A stretch of DNA of 64,000 bases from Nonomuraea pusilla (GTDB lineage: Bacteria > Actinomycetota > Actinomycetes > Streptosporangiales > Streptosporangiaceae). Numbering within the stretch: position 1 is the stretch's first letter; the number at the start of each line of letters is the position of its first letter. The stretch covers positions 248,001-312,000 of the forward strand of contig NZ_FOBF01000005.1 of NCBI RefSeq assembly GCF_900109355.1, given 5' to 3'. The notes under the pieces are model-generated. The model searched no databases. It was given only the letters and a program-made list of their open reading frames with translations, and was not told the origin of the DNA. Position numbers and translations under genes: made by a program. Shown here in pieces: positions 53,115 to 61,759 of the stretch.

Positions 53115-53789
53115 TCACGTCAGGAGGTGGCGCCAGCGGTCGGCTGACTCCATGATGTCCAGGCTGACGCGTTCCAGGAACGCCGCTGTCTTGGCCAGCC
53201 GTTGCCCGACGGGGCTGTCGAGCCCGTACGTCTCGGCCGCCGCCATCGTGGCCCGCGCCGTCTGGAGCGTCTGCCGCTCGCTGATCATGATCGCGTGGTG
53301 CCAGGCGTCGTCGTCGATCACGTAGATGTCGCGACGCCGCCGCGGATCGCGCTCGCGGCGGACGAATCCCTGCTGGACCAGGAAGTTCACGGCCACGGAG
53401 ACCGAGGCAGGGCTGACCTTGAGCCTGCGGGTCAACTCGGCCGCGGTGCGCCTGCCGTCCTCGGACAGCGTCAGGTCGTGGTGCACGCGCGCGGCCGTCC
53501 TCGGCATCCCCGCTCTGACCGCCATCTCGATGATCTCCTGTTCCATCGTGTCGACCGGCGGTGTGGCCGCGTGTGGGGGCGCCGGTGTGCCGCGCCGGGC
53601 CCGCTGGATCGCCGCTTGGTGCGCCTGCTGGGGCCGGTAACCGGCGGGGCCGCCGTTGCGTGCGATCTCCCGGGTGATCGTCGAGGTCGGCCGGTCGAGC
53701 CGTCTGGCGATCTCGCGATAGGAGAGTCCGTCGGTGAGTCCGGCCGCGATGCGCTGGCGGTCCTGCTGGGTCAGTCGTCCTCCTGGCAT
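53115..53789 (-). CDS. IS30-type HTH fused to a MarR/GbsR regulator
   Basis: 224 aa. Residues 1-45 are the helix-turn-helix of IS30 transposases (LTQQDRQRIAAGLTDGLSYREIARRLDRPTSTITREIARNG), with the GYRPQQAHQAA tail typical of that element. Residues about 80-224 are a GbsR/MarR-type winged-helix regulator (ELTRRLKVSPASVSVAVNFLVQQGFVRRERDPRRRRDIYVIDDDAWHHAIMI). Two DNA-binding units in one chain suggest two half-site contacts. TGTTGC/GCAACA boxes just upstream are candidate autoregulatory sites. Confidence 0.88.
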   Translation of the reverse strand: MPGGRLTQQDRQRIAAGLTDGLSYREIARRLDRPTSTITREIARNGGPAGYRPQQAHQAAIQRARRGTPAPPHAATPPVDTMEQEIIEMAVRAGMPRTAARVHHDLTLSEDGRRTAAELTRRLKVSPASVSVAVNFLVQQGFVRRERDPRRRRDIYVIDDDAWHHAIMISERQTLQTARATMAAAETYGLDSPVGQRLAKTAAFLERVSLDIMESADRWRHLLT

Positions 53790-53797
53790 GCCGTCAG

Positions 53798-53835
53798 TGT
53801 TGCCTTAGCCGCCATTCATTGCAACACCGTGTTGC
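53798..53835. promoter_or_regulatory. TGTTGC/GCAACA boxes
   Basis: TGTTGC (53798-53803), GCAACA (53821-53826) and TGTTGC (53830-53835). The last two form a perfect 6-bp dyad with a CCG centre. They lie immediately upstream of the fusion regulator gene and between it and the divergent hydrolase. TACTAT at 53949-53954 is a plausible -10 for the hydrolase. Confidence 0.45.
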
Positions 53836-53971
53836 GTTCGAACGCAGCGTCATCGCACCAATTTACCGCCATGTACCTGGGCAGACGCTCTTTCTCGGAT
53901 TGACTCGACCCTGAAGGCAACGTAGCTTTCGAGCTGCACAAGACACGTACTATCGCGATTGAGGAATAGCC

Positions 53972-55228
53972 ATGGGTCAATCTCTCCATACCGTCAAGAG
54001 CAACAGGGGCCGCAGGCCGCGGGCCCTCAAGGGCGCGGCGGTCACGGCTCTGGCGGCCGCGCTGCTGGCCGGGGCGGCCACACCCGCCGCGGCCACCTCG
54101 GACGGCAGCGCGGCCGTGCCGAAGGCCGCTGTCAGGCAGGACCGCCCGGAGCTGCAGAAGGCCATCCAGGCGTTCGTCGATGCCGGTTTCCTCGGGGTGC
54201 AGCTGCGCGTGAACGACGAGCGGGGCGAGTGGGTCGGCAGCGCCGGAGTGCGCAAGCTGGGCACGAGCGCGAAGCCGCCGACGAACGGGCATTTCTGGGT
54301 GGGTAGCGTCACCAAGACCTTCCACGCGACCGTGGTGCTGCAGCTGGTGGCCGAGGGCGAGATCGGGCTGGACGACCCGGTGGCCGGCCACCTGCCCGAG
54401 CTCGGGCTGGACCGGAGGATCACGGTGCGGATGCTGCTGCAGCACACCAGCGGATTGTTCAACTACACCGGCGACCTCGACACCGACGGGACATGGGTTC
54501 CGGGTCTCCCCGCGACGGGCAAGGAGTGGCTCGACAACCGGTTCCACTCGTACCGGCCGGAGGAACTGGTGCGGTTCGCGTTGTCCAAGCCGGCGAAGTT
54601 CGCGCCGGGGACGGACTGGAGCTACTCCAACACCAACTACACGCTGGCCAGGCTGCTGATCGAGAAGGTCACCGGCCATTCGTTCGACGCGGAGCTGAAG
54701 CGGCGGATCGTGGGGCCGCTCGGGCTGAAGGGCACCGTGGTGCCGGGCAACCGGACACAGCTGCCCAGGCCGTACGCCCACGGCTACTTCCGCTACCAGG
54801 ACGCCGGCCAGTGGAAGGTGGCCGACGTCTCCCGCCAGAACCCCTCCCTGCTGGCAGGCGCCGGTGACATGATCTCGACCACCCAGGATCTCCACACGTT
54901 CTTCTCCGCGCTGAACGGCGGCAAGCTCCTGCCGGCCAAGCTGCTGGCCGAGATGCGCGAGCCGCACCCGAAGAGCAACCCCCTCTACGGCCGCTACGGC
55001 CTCGGCATGTTCGTGAAGGACCTGGGCCCTGGCTGCGGCACCGTTCTCAACCACAACGGCAGCCCTCCGGCGGGCTACGCGGCGCTGATGTACAGCACAC
55101 CCGACGGCGGCAAGACCCTGACCGCCTCGCTCACCGCCGGCGACGCCGCATTCGACCTCGCCACTTATCCCAAGCTGCTGGACGGGCTCGTCAAGGCGGC
55201 GTTCTGCGGCGGGCAGGCCACAAGCTGA
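53972..55228 (+). CDS. Secreted serine hydrolase (class C beta-lactamase/DD-peptidase-like)
   Basis: 418 aa. Signal peptide (ALKGAAVTALAAALLAGAATPAAA). Catalytic SxxK is SVTK (Ser112, Lys115), the Tyr motif is YSNTNY (near 210) and the third box is HNGSPPAG (near 355). This is the beta-lactamase/D-alanyl-D-alanine carboxypeptidase (R61-like) fold; peptide or ester hydrolysis is more likely than antibiotic resistance. Divergent from the IS30/MarR fusion regulator, which may control it. Confidence 0.92.
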   Translation: MGQSLHTVKSNRGRRPRALKGAAVTALAAALLAGAATPAAATSDGSAAVPKAAVRQDRPELQKAIQAFVDAGFLGVQLRVNDERGEWVGSAGVRKLGTSAKPPTNGHFWVGSVTKTFHATVVLQLVAEGEIGLDDPVAGHLPELGLDRRITVRMLLQHTSGLFNYTGDLDTDGTWVPGLPATGKEWLDNRFHSYRPEELVRFALSKPAKFAPGTDWSYSNTNYTLARLLIEKVTGHSFDAELKRRIVGPLGLKGTVVPGNRTQLPRPYAHGYFRYQDAGQWKVADVSRQNPSLLAGAGDMISTTQDLHTFFSALNGGKLLPAKLLAEMREPHPKSNPLYGRYGLGMFVKDLGPGCGTVLNHNGSPPAGYAALMYSTPDGGKTLTASLTAGDAAFDLATYPKLLDGLVKAAFCGGQATS

Positions 55229-55504
55229 CCGAGCCGCGCCGGCGGCTGGTGTTCGCCAAGGACGGCGACCGGTGAGGCGACCCCGGGCCAAGCTGCTGGC
55301 CGGAGAGGCTGGAGGTCGTGGGCGGGAAGCTGAAGCTGGCCAAGCTCGGCAAGGCCGAGGCGCTCAACTTCCTCGGCCGCTACGCCTTCACCCTGCCGCC
55401 GGCGCCGGGCCTGTGGCAGGTGCGCGACCCGTACAGGGACGACGAGACGGGCGACGGAGAGGATGGACGGCCGCGGGCCCCTTTGCTCGGGGTGCCCACA
55501 GCAT
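55229..55504. other. Spacer with gene debris
   Basis: Between the hydrolase and the convergent TetR gene. Short plus-strand frames, for example GKLKLAKLGKAEALNFLGRYAFTL (about 55322-55400), look protein-like but lack a start, domain or proper end. I read it as the remains of a small gene. Confidence 0.35.
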
Positions 55505-56125
55505 TCATGCCCCGGTCTCCTGGCCTGTGAAGCTCCCGCCGTCGTTCGCGGCGGCATGTCCGGCGGGCGCGGTGAGGTGCCTGGTGGCGTCCAGGGTCTC
55601 CCGGATCAGCTGGGCGAGGGCGTGCTGGTCGGGGTCGTTGACCCAGCGTTCGTAGGCGACGTTGAACACGGCGATCCCGATCTCGGCCGCGAGTGCTGCG
55701 GTGGTGGCCTCCAGACCGCGTTCGCGCAGCGCGTGGCCGAGCGTGGAGGCGAGCGCGGCGAGTTTGGCCCGTTCGCGTTCCTGGAGTTCGGGGGTGGCGG
55801 CGATGACGGCCCGGCGTTGCCGTGCCAGGTCTGCGCGTTCTTCGAGGATGGGAGCGGCTTCGGTCAGAGCGTGGGCGACCACCTCGAGCGGCGGGAGCGT
55901 GACGGAGGCGGCGGCCGTGGCGTCCGCGAGGGTGTCGGCGAGCGGGTTGTCACTCGGGAAGAGGACTTCCCGTTTGTCGGCGAAGTGCCGGTAGAAGGTC
56001 CGTTCGGTGAGCCCGGCGCGGGCGGCGATCTCCGCGACGGTGGTGGCGTCGAAGCCCTGGTGGTTGTAGAGCTCCAGCGCCGCCTTCTCCAGGCGGCCTC
56101 GTGCGTCGGGTTTCCATCGGCTCAC
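55505..56125 (-). CDS. TetR-family repressor
   Basis: 206 aa. HTH at about 8-52 (DARGRLEKAALELYNHQGFDATTVAEIAARAGLTERTFYRHFADKREVLF), then a mostly helical ligand-binding part ending TRHLTAPAGHAAANDGG. Divergent from the SDR gene at 56262, with three near-identical 21-bp dyads in the 136-bp gap. It is most likely a repressor of itself and of that SDR gene, released by an unknown ligand. Confidence 0.92.
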   Translation of the reverse strand: MSRWKPDARGRLEKAALELYNHQGFDATTVAEIAARAGLTERTFYRHFADKREVLFPSDNPLADTLADATAAASVTLPPLEVVAHALTEAAPILEERADLARQRRAVIAATPELQERERAKLAALASTLGHALRERGLEATTAALAAEIGIAVFNVAYERWVNDPDQHALAQLIRETLDATRHLTAPAGHAAANDGGSFTGQETGA

Positions 56126-56142
56126 GGTCCGATCCTACACGT

Positions 56143-56217
56143 CGATGACAGAGACTGACATCAAAGTGATGACAGAGGCTGACATCGCTGCTACGGTGAT
56201 GTCATAAACTGACATCA
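56143..56217. promoter_or_regulatory. Three tandem TetR operators
   Basis: The pattern TGATGNCA-N5-TGACATCA occurs three times: 56143-56163, 56167-56187 and 56197-56217, with starts 24 and 30 bp apart. The third has perfect 8-bp arms; the others differ by one or two bases. They fill the divergent promoter between the TetR and SDR genes. Confidence 0.75.
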
Positions 56218-56261
56218 GGGTCCCGCCCCCGGGGTGGGGACCCGCAGCAGGAAGGCGCACC

Positions 56262-57185
56262 ATGCGCGTATTCGTCACAGGAGCCTCCGGACATGTCGGC
56301 TCCGCCGTCGTCCCCGAACTCCTCGAAGCGGGACACCAGGTCGTCGGGCTGGCCCGCTCGGACAAGTCCGCCGCCGCGTTGACGGCCGCCGGTGCCGAGG
56401 TGCACCGAGGCGACCTCGACGATCTCGACGGCCTCGCCGCGGCCGCCGCCGCGGCCGACGGCGTGATCCACCTGGCCTTCAAGCACGACGCCATGTTCGC
56501 CGGCGACTTCGACAGCGCAGTCGCAGCCGATCTGCGTGCCATCGAAACACTCGGGGACGCGCTCATCGGCACCGGAAAGCCCCTGGTGACCACGTCGGGA
56601 ACCCTGATGTTCGCCTTCGCCGGACTGCAAGACGCCGCCACCGAAGCCGACGCGCTCGACGCAGGCCCACGGATCGACGCCGAGAACGCGGTGATCGCGC
56701 TCGCGGAACGCGGCATCCGGTCGTCCGTCGTCCGGCTCACCCCGACCGTGCACAGCACGCTCGACCACAACGGCTTCATCCCGACCCTGATCTCCATCGC
56801 CCGGTCCAAAGGCGTCTCCGCCTACGTCGGCGACGGTTCCAACCGCTGGCCCGCCGTGCACACGCTCGACGCGGCACGCCTGTACCGGCTGGCGCTGGAA
56901 TCCGCGCCGGCGGGGTCACGGCTGCACGCCGTCGACGACGAGGGGATCACCCTCCGCCAGATCGCCGAGGGCATCGGCCGCGGGCTGAACCTGCCCGTGG
57001 TCGGCATCCCGCCGACCGAGGCCGAGGCCCACTTCGGCTTCCTGAGCGCCCACGTCCAGGCCGACAACCCGTCCTCGAGCACGCTGACCCGGAACCTCCT
57101 GGGCTGGAAGCCCGTCCACCCCCGCCTCATCGAGGACCTCGGCCAGGGCCACTACTTCGACGCCCCCGCGCCCGCCCCGCGCTGA
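56262..57185 (+). CDS. NAD(P)-dependent extended SDR (epimerase/reductase-like)
   Basis: 307 aa. Rossmann motif TGASGHVG (about 6-13), LDDLDGLAAAAAAADGVIHLA, TSGTLMFAF and AENAVIALAERGIRSSVVRLTPTVH in the substrate-binding region; the usual YxxxK is not obvious. This is the common actinobacterial extended-SDR/NmrA-like protein of unknown substrate, frequently paired with a TetR repressor that responds to its substrate or to stress. Its promoter holds three operators. Confidence 0.87.
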   Translation: MRVFVTGASGHVGSAVVPELLEAGHQVVGLARSDKSAAALTAAGAEVHRGDLDDLDGLAAAAAAADGVIHLAFKHDAMFAGDFDSAVAADLRAIETLGDALIGTGKPLVTTSGTLMFAFAGLQDAATEADALDAGPRIDAENAVIALAERGIRSSVVRLTPTVHSTLDHNGFIPTLISIARSKGVSAYVGDGSNRWPAVHTLDAARLYRLALESAPAGSRLHAVDDEGITLRQIAEGIGRGLNLPVVGIPPTEAEAHFGFLSAHVQADNPSSSTLTRNLLGWKPVHPRLIEDLGQGHYFDAPAPAPR

Positions 57186-57307
57186 GCCCGCCCCCCTTCT
57201 CCATCCGCCCGGCCCCGCACATCCAGACGGCCCTGCGGAAGCGGTCCGAACGACCCACCATCCCCCTGCACGACCCGCTGCTGCGCAGCCGTGAGGAGAC
57301 GAACGGC

Positions 57308-57580
57308 ATGCACACCAAGATCGCGTACGAGCGGATCACCCCCGAACTGGCCGAGGTCCTGAAGGCGGTGCCGATGACGGAGGCGGGGGTGTTCGACCTC
57401 AGCGACCTGGAGGGCGCACGCGCCGGCGTCCGCGCCTTCGCCGAGGCGATCGCGGCCCAGACACCGGATGAGCCGTCCGTGTCGGTCCAAGAGGCCGACG
57501 CGGTCCGCCCGGACGGATCCACCCTCCCCATCGGGCTGCTGCGGCCCACCGAGGCGGCGTTCATAAGGGCGGTCAAATGA
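57308..57580 (+). pseudogene. Truncated alpha/beta hydrolase next to a tRNA
   Basis: A good GAGGAG site precedes ATG 57308. The 90-aa frame has the N-terminal cap of lipase/esterase-like hydrolases (ERITPELAEVLKAVPMTEAGVFDLSDLEGARAGVRAFAEAI ... SVQEADAVRPDGSTLPIGLLRP) and then stops, before the HGGG and GxSxG motifs. The cut lies 66 bp from the 3' end of tRNA-Pro, where integrases usually act, so loss by an integration or excision event is plausible. Confidence 0.6.
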
Positions 57581-57591
57581 CGGACGAACGA

Positions 57592-57631
57592 TCAAGGGCC
57601 TGACCGCTGTCTCCAGCGATCAGGCCCTTGA
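57592..57631 (-). terminator. tRNA-Pro terminator hairpin
   Basis: An 18-bp stem (minus strand: TCAAGGGCCTGATCGCTG and its partner, one G-U pair) with a GAGA loop, 16 nt after the tRNA 3' end and followed on the minus strand by a T-rich tail. Confidence 0.8.
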
Positions 57632-57646
57632 CCTGCTACTTCACTG

Positions 57647-57720
57647 TCGGGGTGGCGGGATTTGAACCCACGACCTCTTCGTCCCGAACGAAGCGCGCTG
57701 CCAAGCTGCGCTACACCCCG
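57647..57720 (-). tRNA. tRNA-Pro (anticodon CGG)
   Basis: 74 nt with a complete cloverleaf: acceptor CGGGGTG/CACCCCG, D arm GCGCAGCTTGGCAGCGC, anticodon stem CTTCG/CGAAG with loop TTCGGGA (anticodon CGG), T arm GTGGGTTCAAATCCCGC and discriminator A. CCA is not encoded. A TAGACT-like -10 lies about 30 bp upstream (57751-57756 on the minus strand). Confidence 0.96.
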
Positions 57721-57784
57721 GTGCACGCCCGTCTTGCGCGTGCTTGGAAAAGTCTAGCGGACTTCCCGGGTACTTGTGACCGTC

Positions 57785-58678
57785 TCAGCGCCGGGGCACG
57801 AGAGTGAGGAGCGTGGCCTCCGGGAAGCAGGCGAAGCGGACCGGGGCGTACGGCGAGGTGCCGAGACCCGCCGAGACGTGGAGCCAGGCGTCGTCGTGGC
57901 GGCTCAGGCCCTTGACGCGGGCCCTGTCGATGCCGCAGTTGGTCACCAGGGCGCCGTAGAACGGGATGCAGAGCTGGCCGCCGTGCGTGTGGCCGGCCAG
58001 CAGGAGCTGGTAGCCGTCGGCGGCGAACAGCGACATGTTGCGCGGCTCGGGCGAGTGCATGACGCCGAGCCGCAGGTCGGCGTCGGCGGGGGCGGGGCCG
58101 GCGACGAGGTCGTAGCGGTCGCGCGAGATGTGGGAGTCGTGGATGCCGGCCACCGCGACGTCGAGGTCGCCCACCTTGAGGCGGGCGGTGGTGTTGTTCA
58201 TGTCGAGCCAGCCCTCGGCGGCCATGCCGGCCCCGAGTTCCTCCCAGGGCAGGGACGGGACGTGCTGGCGCCGGTCGTTCTTGGAGGTGCGCCACAGGTA
58301 GCGGGCCGGGTTCTTCGGCCTGGGGGCGTACAGGTCGTTGGAGCCGTACACGAACAGGCCGGGGCGGGTGAGCAGCGGCTCCAGGGCGTGCAGGAGCGAG
58401 GGCACGGCGTCGGGGTGCGCGATGGAGTCGCCGGTGTTGACGACCAGGTCGGGCTTCAGCGCGCCGAGCGAGCGCACCCAGTTGATGAGCATGGTCCGGC
58501 GTGGCGTGAGGTGCAGGTCGGACAGGTGGAGGATGCGTACGGGACGCCGGCCGCGCTCCAGCACCGGCACGTCGAAGCGGCGCAGGCGGAACGAGTTGCG
58601 CTCCACGACGGACGCGTAACCCAGCCCGGCCAGGCCGAGACCGAGCATGGACAGCGGAACTGCGAAGGCTTTCCTCAC
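57785..58678 (-). CDS. Membrane-anchored metallophosphoesterase
   Basis: 297 aa calcineurin-like fold with an N-terminal hydrophobic anchor (VPLSMLGLGLAGLGYASVV). Metal-site motifs: LHLSDLHL (about 49-56), NTGDSI, VYGSNDL (GSND instead of the usual GNHD), GIHDSHI and LLAGHTHGGQL (about 228-238). The GSND variant changes one metal ligand (His to Asn/Asp). Substrate unknown. GTG 58678 chosen. Divergent from the YqeY gene. Confidence 0.9.
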   Translation of the reverse strand: MRKAFAVPLSMLGLGLAGLGYASVVERNSFRLRRFDVPVLERGRRPVRILHLSDLHLTPRRTMLINWVRSLGALKPDLVVNTGDSIAHPDAVPSLLHALEPLLTRPGLFVYGSNDLYAPRPKNPARYLWRTSKNDRRQHVPSLPWEELGAGMAAEGWLDMNNTTARLKVGDLDVAVAGIHDSHISRDRYDLVAGPAPADADLRLGVMHSPEPRNMSLFAADGYQLLLAGHTHGGQLCIPFYGALVTNCGIDRARVKGLSRHDDAWLHVSAGLGTSPYAPVRFACFPEATLLTLVPRR

Positions 58679-58738
58679 GTACTCATGATGCCCGACGACG
58701 GGCGCGGGGCGCTCCGAGCAGACGGCAAGATGGACCGC

Positions 58739-59197
58739 ATGAGCGCATTGAAGGAGAAGCTGAAGGCCGACCTGACGGCGGCGCTGAAGAACCGGGACGA
58801 GGTGCGGCTGCGCACCATCCGGATGGCGCTGGCCGCGGTGAACGTCGAGGAGGTGGCCGGCAAGGAGGCCAGGGAGCTCACCGACGACGAGGTCGTCAAG
58901 GTGCTGACCAAGGAGGCCAAGAAGCGGCGCGAGGCGGCGGAGGCGTTCGGCAACGCGGGCCGCGCCGAGCAGGCGCAGGCCGAGCTGGACGAGCAGGCGG
59001 TGCTGGAGGAGTACCTGCCCGCGCAGCTCTCGGACGAGGAGCTGACGCGGATCGTCGACGCGGCGGTGGCGGAGCTCGGCGTGTCGGGGCCGCAGGCGAT
59101 GGGCCAGGTCATGAAGGTCGTCAACCCGAAGGTGGCCGGGCGGGCCGAGGGCGGCCGGGTGGCCGCCGCCGTCCGCACCCGTCTGGCCGCCTCCTGA
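58739..59197 (+). CDS. GatB/YqeY-family protein
   Basis: 152 aa helical protein (LKADLTAALKNRDEVRLRTIRMALAAVNVEEV, DDEVVKVLTKEAKKRREAAEAF, EYLPAQLSDEELTRIVDAAVAE, GQVMKVVNPKVAGRAEGGRVAAAVR). It is the stand-alone YqeY form of the tRNA-interacting GatB C-terminal domain; its role is not established. ATG 58739; ATG 58730 in frame is possible. Convergent with the PBP gene across a strong terminator. Confidence 0.93.
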   Translation: MSALKEKLKADLTAALKNRDEVRLRTIRMALAAVNVEEVAGKEARELTDDEVVKVLTKEAKKRREAAEAFGNAGRAEQAQAELDEQAVLEEYLPAQLSDEELTRIVDAAVAELGVSGPQAMGQVMKVVNPKVAGRAEGGRVAAAVRTRLAAS

Positions 59198-59205
59198 CCG
59201 GCGGG

Positions 59206-59232
59206 CCCGGGGCCCTCACTGGGGGCCCCGGG
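59206..59232. terminator. Hairpin between convergent genes
   Basis: CCCGGGGCCC and GGGCCCCGGG form a perfect 10-bp stem with a 7-nt loop, between the YqeY and PBP genes. It can terminate either transcript. Confidence 0.7.
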
Positions 59233-59248
59233 AGGCCGGGGCGGCGGG

Positions 59249-61516
59249 TCAGCCGAGGCCGGTGCCGGTGAGGGGCCAGCCGCGGCCGCGTCCGTTGCCG
59301 CCGTTGTCCTGGTTGCCCTGCCCGAACGGGTCGAACGGGTCTCCGCCGCCGCCCTGGTCGCCGCCGCGGCCGTCGGACGGCGGGCCGTCACCGTCGCCCT
59401 TCTTGTCCTTCTTCGGCGGTTTGGGCGCGCAGTTCTCGCTGCAGCCGCCGAACCGGTCGTGGTTGACCGGGACGAAGTCGGCGGCCTCGACGCCCTTGAG
59501 CGCGCCCAGCATCGCCTGCTTCCAGATGGGCCCGGAGATCGAGGCGCCGTACACGTACGGGTAGTAGCGTCCGCCGATGGTGACGCCGATGAGCTTGTGG
59601 CTGGAGGAGCCGCGCGGGTCGCCGAGGCTGACGGCCGACGACAGGTTCGGCGTGTAGCCGGCGAACCAGGCGGACATGTAGTTGTCGGTCGTGCCGGTCT
59701 TGCCCGCCGCGTCTCGGCCGATGCCGCCGACCTCGCGCATCGTGCCCTTCGTGAACACGCCGGACAGGATGCCGCTGACGGCGTCGGCGACCTCCTCGTC
59801 CATCACCTGCGAGCACTTGGGCTTGTACTGCTTGGCCTTGCCGTTCCTGTCGGTGATCTCGGTGATGGCGAGCGGCTTGCAGTACTGGCCGCGCGAGGCG
59901 AAGACCGCGTAGGAGTTGGCGATGGTGACGGGGTCGACCTCGTTGATGCCGAGCGTGAACGTCTCGTACTCGCCCAGCTTGCCGCCGTCGGCGCGCTTGA
60001 CGCCGAGCCGCTTGGCCAGCTTGACGACCTTGCACAGCCCGACCCGTTCCTCCAGCTTGAGGAAGAACGTGTTCACCGAGCCCCAGGTGCCGGTCTGCAG
60101 CGTCTTGAAGCCGGCGCCGCCCTCGCTGGAGTTGCGCACCTCGTGGGACGGGTCGCCGACGGAGTTGCCCTTGCAGTCCTTGAACGAGCTGTAGCGGGCC
60201 GCGCTGAACGCCGCGGGTGACGGGAAGCCGTCCTCGTACTTCAGGCCCTCCTCCAGCGCGGCGGCCAGCGTGTACGCCTTGGCGGTGGAGCCCTGCTGGA
60301 AGCCGCCACCGCCGCCGTGCGCGGCGTCGGCCACGACGTTGTAGCTGATCTCGTTCTTCTTCTTGTTGCCGCCGAACTTGCGGGAGGCGGCCATGGCCTT
60401 GATCTCGCCCGTGCCGGGGACGACCATGGCCTGCGAGGCGACCGGCTTGTCCTTGGTGCTGACGTACTTCTTGATCGCCTTCTCGGCGGCCTCCTGCATC
60501 TTGGGGTCGATCGTGGTCTTGATCCTCAGACCGCCCCGCTGGAGGAGCTTCCTGCGCTCGTCCTGGTTCTTGCCGAAGTCGTCGTTGTTGAGGATCTCGT
60601 ACTGCACGTAGAGGCAGAAGTACGGGTACTTGCTCTCCTCGCAGCCGCCGGGGACCTTGACGTCCTTGAAGCCGAGCTTCTTTGCCTTGGCCTCGGCGGC
60701 CTCCTGCGGCGTGATCTTGCTGAGCTGGGCCATGCGGTCGAGCACGACGTTGCGCCGGGCGAGCAGCCGCTCGCGGGACTCGGGCCCGATGTCGGGGTCG
60801 GTCCTGGCGGGGTTCTGGACCGCTCCGGCGAGGGTGGCGGCCTGCGCGAGGTTGAGCTCGGAGGCGGGCTTGCCGAAGAAGCGCTTGGAGGCGGCCTGGA
60901 TGCCGTGCGCGCCGGCGCCGAAGTAGGCGATGTTGAGGTACTTCTCCAGGATCTGGTCCTTGGTGTACTTGCGCTCGATCGCCATGGCGTAGCGCAGCTC
61001 GGCCAGCTTGCGGGAGAGGGTGGGGGCGATGGCGGCCTGCTTCTCCGCGTCGGTCTCGGCCGCGTTGACCAGCACCTGCTTGACGTACTGCTGGGTGATG
61101 GACGAGCCGCCCTGCATGACGCCGCCGCTGGTGACGTTCTTGAGCAGGGCGCGGGCGGTGCCCTCGACGTCGATGGGGCCGTGCTCGTAGTAGCGGAAGT
61201 CCTCGATCGCGATCAGGGCGGTGCGCATGATCGGGGCCACCTGGTCGAGCGCGACCGACTGCCGGTTCTCGTAGAAGAACTGGGCGAACTGCTTGCCCTT
61301 GGAGTCGACCAGGACGGTGCGCTCGGGCAGCGGCGGCTCTTCGAGCTCCTCGGGCTTGAGGTTCAGCCCCTCCATCGCGCTCTTGGCGGACACGCCGGCG
61401 CCGCCCACGGCGGGCAGGGCGATGGCCGCCGAGAGCACCCCGGCCGCCCCTGCCGCGATGATCAGACGGAGGACGTTCAGTACGGGGGAGGAACGATCTT
61501 TGCCCTGAGCTTGCAC
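59249..61516 (-). CDS. Bifunctional class A penicillin-binding protein (PonA2-like)
   Basis: About 755 aa. One N-terminal membrane helix (LRLIIAAGAAGVLSAAIALP), glycosyltransferase-51 domain with catalytic EDFRYYEHG and GGSSITQQYVKQ (about 110-180), then a transpeptidase with SxxK (STAK, near 410), SxN (SVN) and KTGTTDNYMSAWFAGYTP (near 620-640). It polymerises and crosslinks peptidoglycan. The C-terminal tail is Gly/Pro/Asp-rich, without the PASTA domain found in some homologues. GTG 61516 is assumed; a further GTG at 61597 would add a non-membrane lead. Head-to-head with the WhiB gene over about 240 bp. Confidence 0.93.
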   Translation of the reverse strand: MQAQGKDRSSPVLNVLRLIIAAGAAGVLSAAIALPAVGGAGVSAKSAMEGLNLKPEELEEPPLPERTVLVDSKGKQFAQFFYENRQSVALDQVAPIMRTALIAIEDFRYYEHGPIDVEGTARALLKNVTSGGVMQGGSSITQQYVKQVLVNAAETDAEKQAAIAPTLSRKLAELRYAMAIERKYTKDQILEKYLNIAYFGAGAHGIQAASKRFFGKPASELNLAQAATLAGAVQNPARTDPDIGPESRERLLARRNVVLDRMAQLSKITPQEAAEAKAKKLGFKDVKVPGGCEESKYPYFCLYVQYEILNNDDFGKNQDERRKLLQRGGLRIKTTIDPKMQEAAEKAIKKYVSTKDKPVASQAMVVPGTGEIKAMAASRKFGGNKKKNEISYNVVADAAHGGGGGFQQGSTAKAYTLAAALEEGLKYEDGFPSPAAFSAARYSSFKDCKGNSVGDPSHEVRNSSEGGAGFKTLQTGTWGSVNTFFLKLEERVGLCKVVKLAKRLGVKRADGGKLGEYETFTLGINEVDPVTIANSYAVFASRGQYCKPLAITEITDRNGKAKQYKPKCSQVMDEEVADAVSGILSGVFTKGTMREVGGIGRDAAGKTGTTDNYMSAWFAGYTPNLSSAVSLGDPRGSSSHKLIGVTIGGRYYPYVYGASISGPIWKQAMLGALKGVEAADFVPVNHDRFGGCSENCAPKPPKKDKKGDGDGPPSDGRGGDQGGGGDPFDPFGQGNQDNGGNGRGRGWPLTGTGLG

Positions 61517-61759
61517 AGTACCAAGGGTACGTCGAAACACTGACCTTATCGGTAGCCGGGCACCATTTCGCCTTGACTGACGGGGGTGACTAGTCATTCC
61601 CGGTCAAGACTGCAGCAGGAAATTGGTCCTCTGGGGTCTGTCGGCCCGAACGGGTGGTTGCGTACCTTCTCCTCTGCGGCAACTGAATACGGAGGCTCGG
61701 CGCCCGCGCCCGTCGGCCCCAAATGACGACTGACCACCTAAGGGGAGTGGGGTCGAAAA

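Noticed and set aside
53972..55228. A beta-lactam resistance gene controlled by the nearby BlaI-type repressor
   Set aside because: The hydrolase is 4 kb from the BlaI/M56 pair, has its own divergent regulator, shows no CTAC/GTAG dyad, and looks like a DD-peptidase/esterase.
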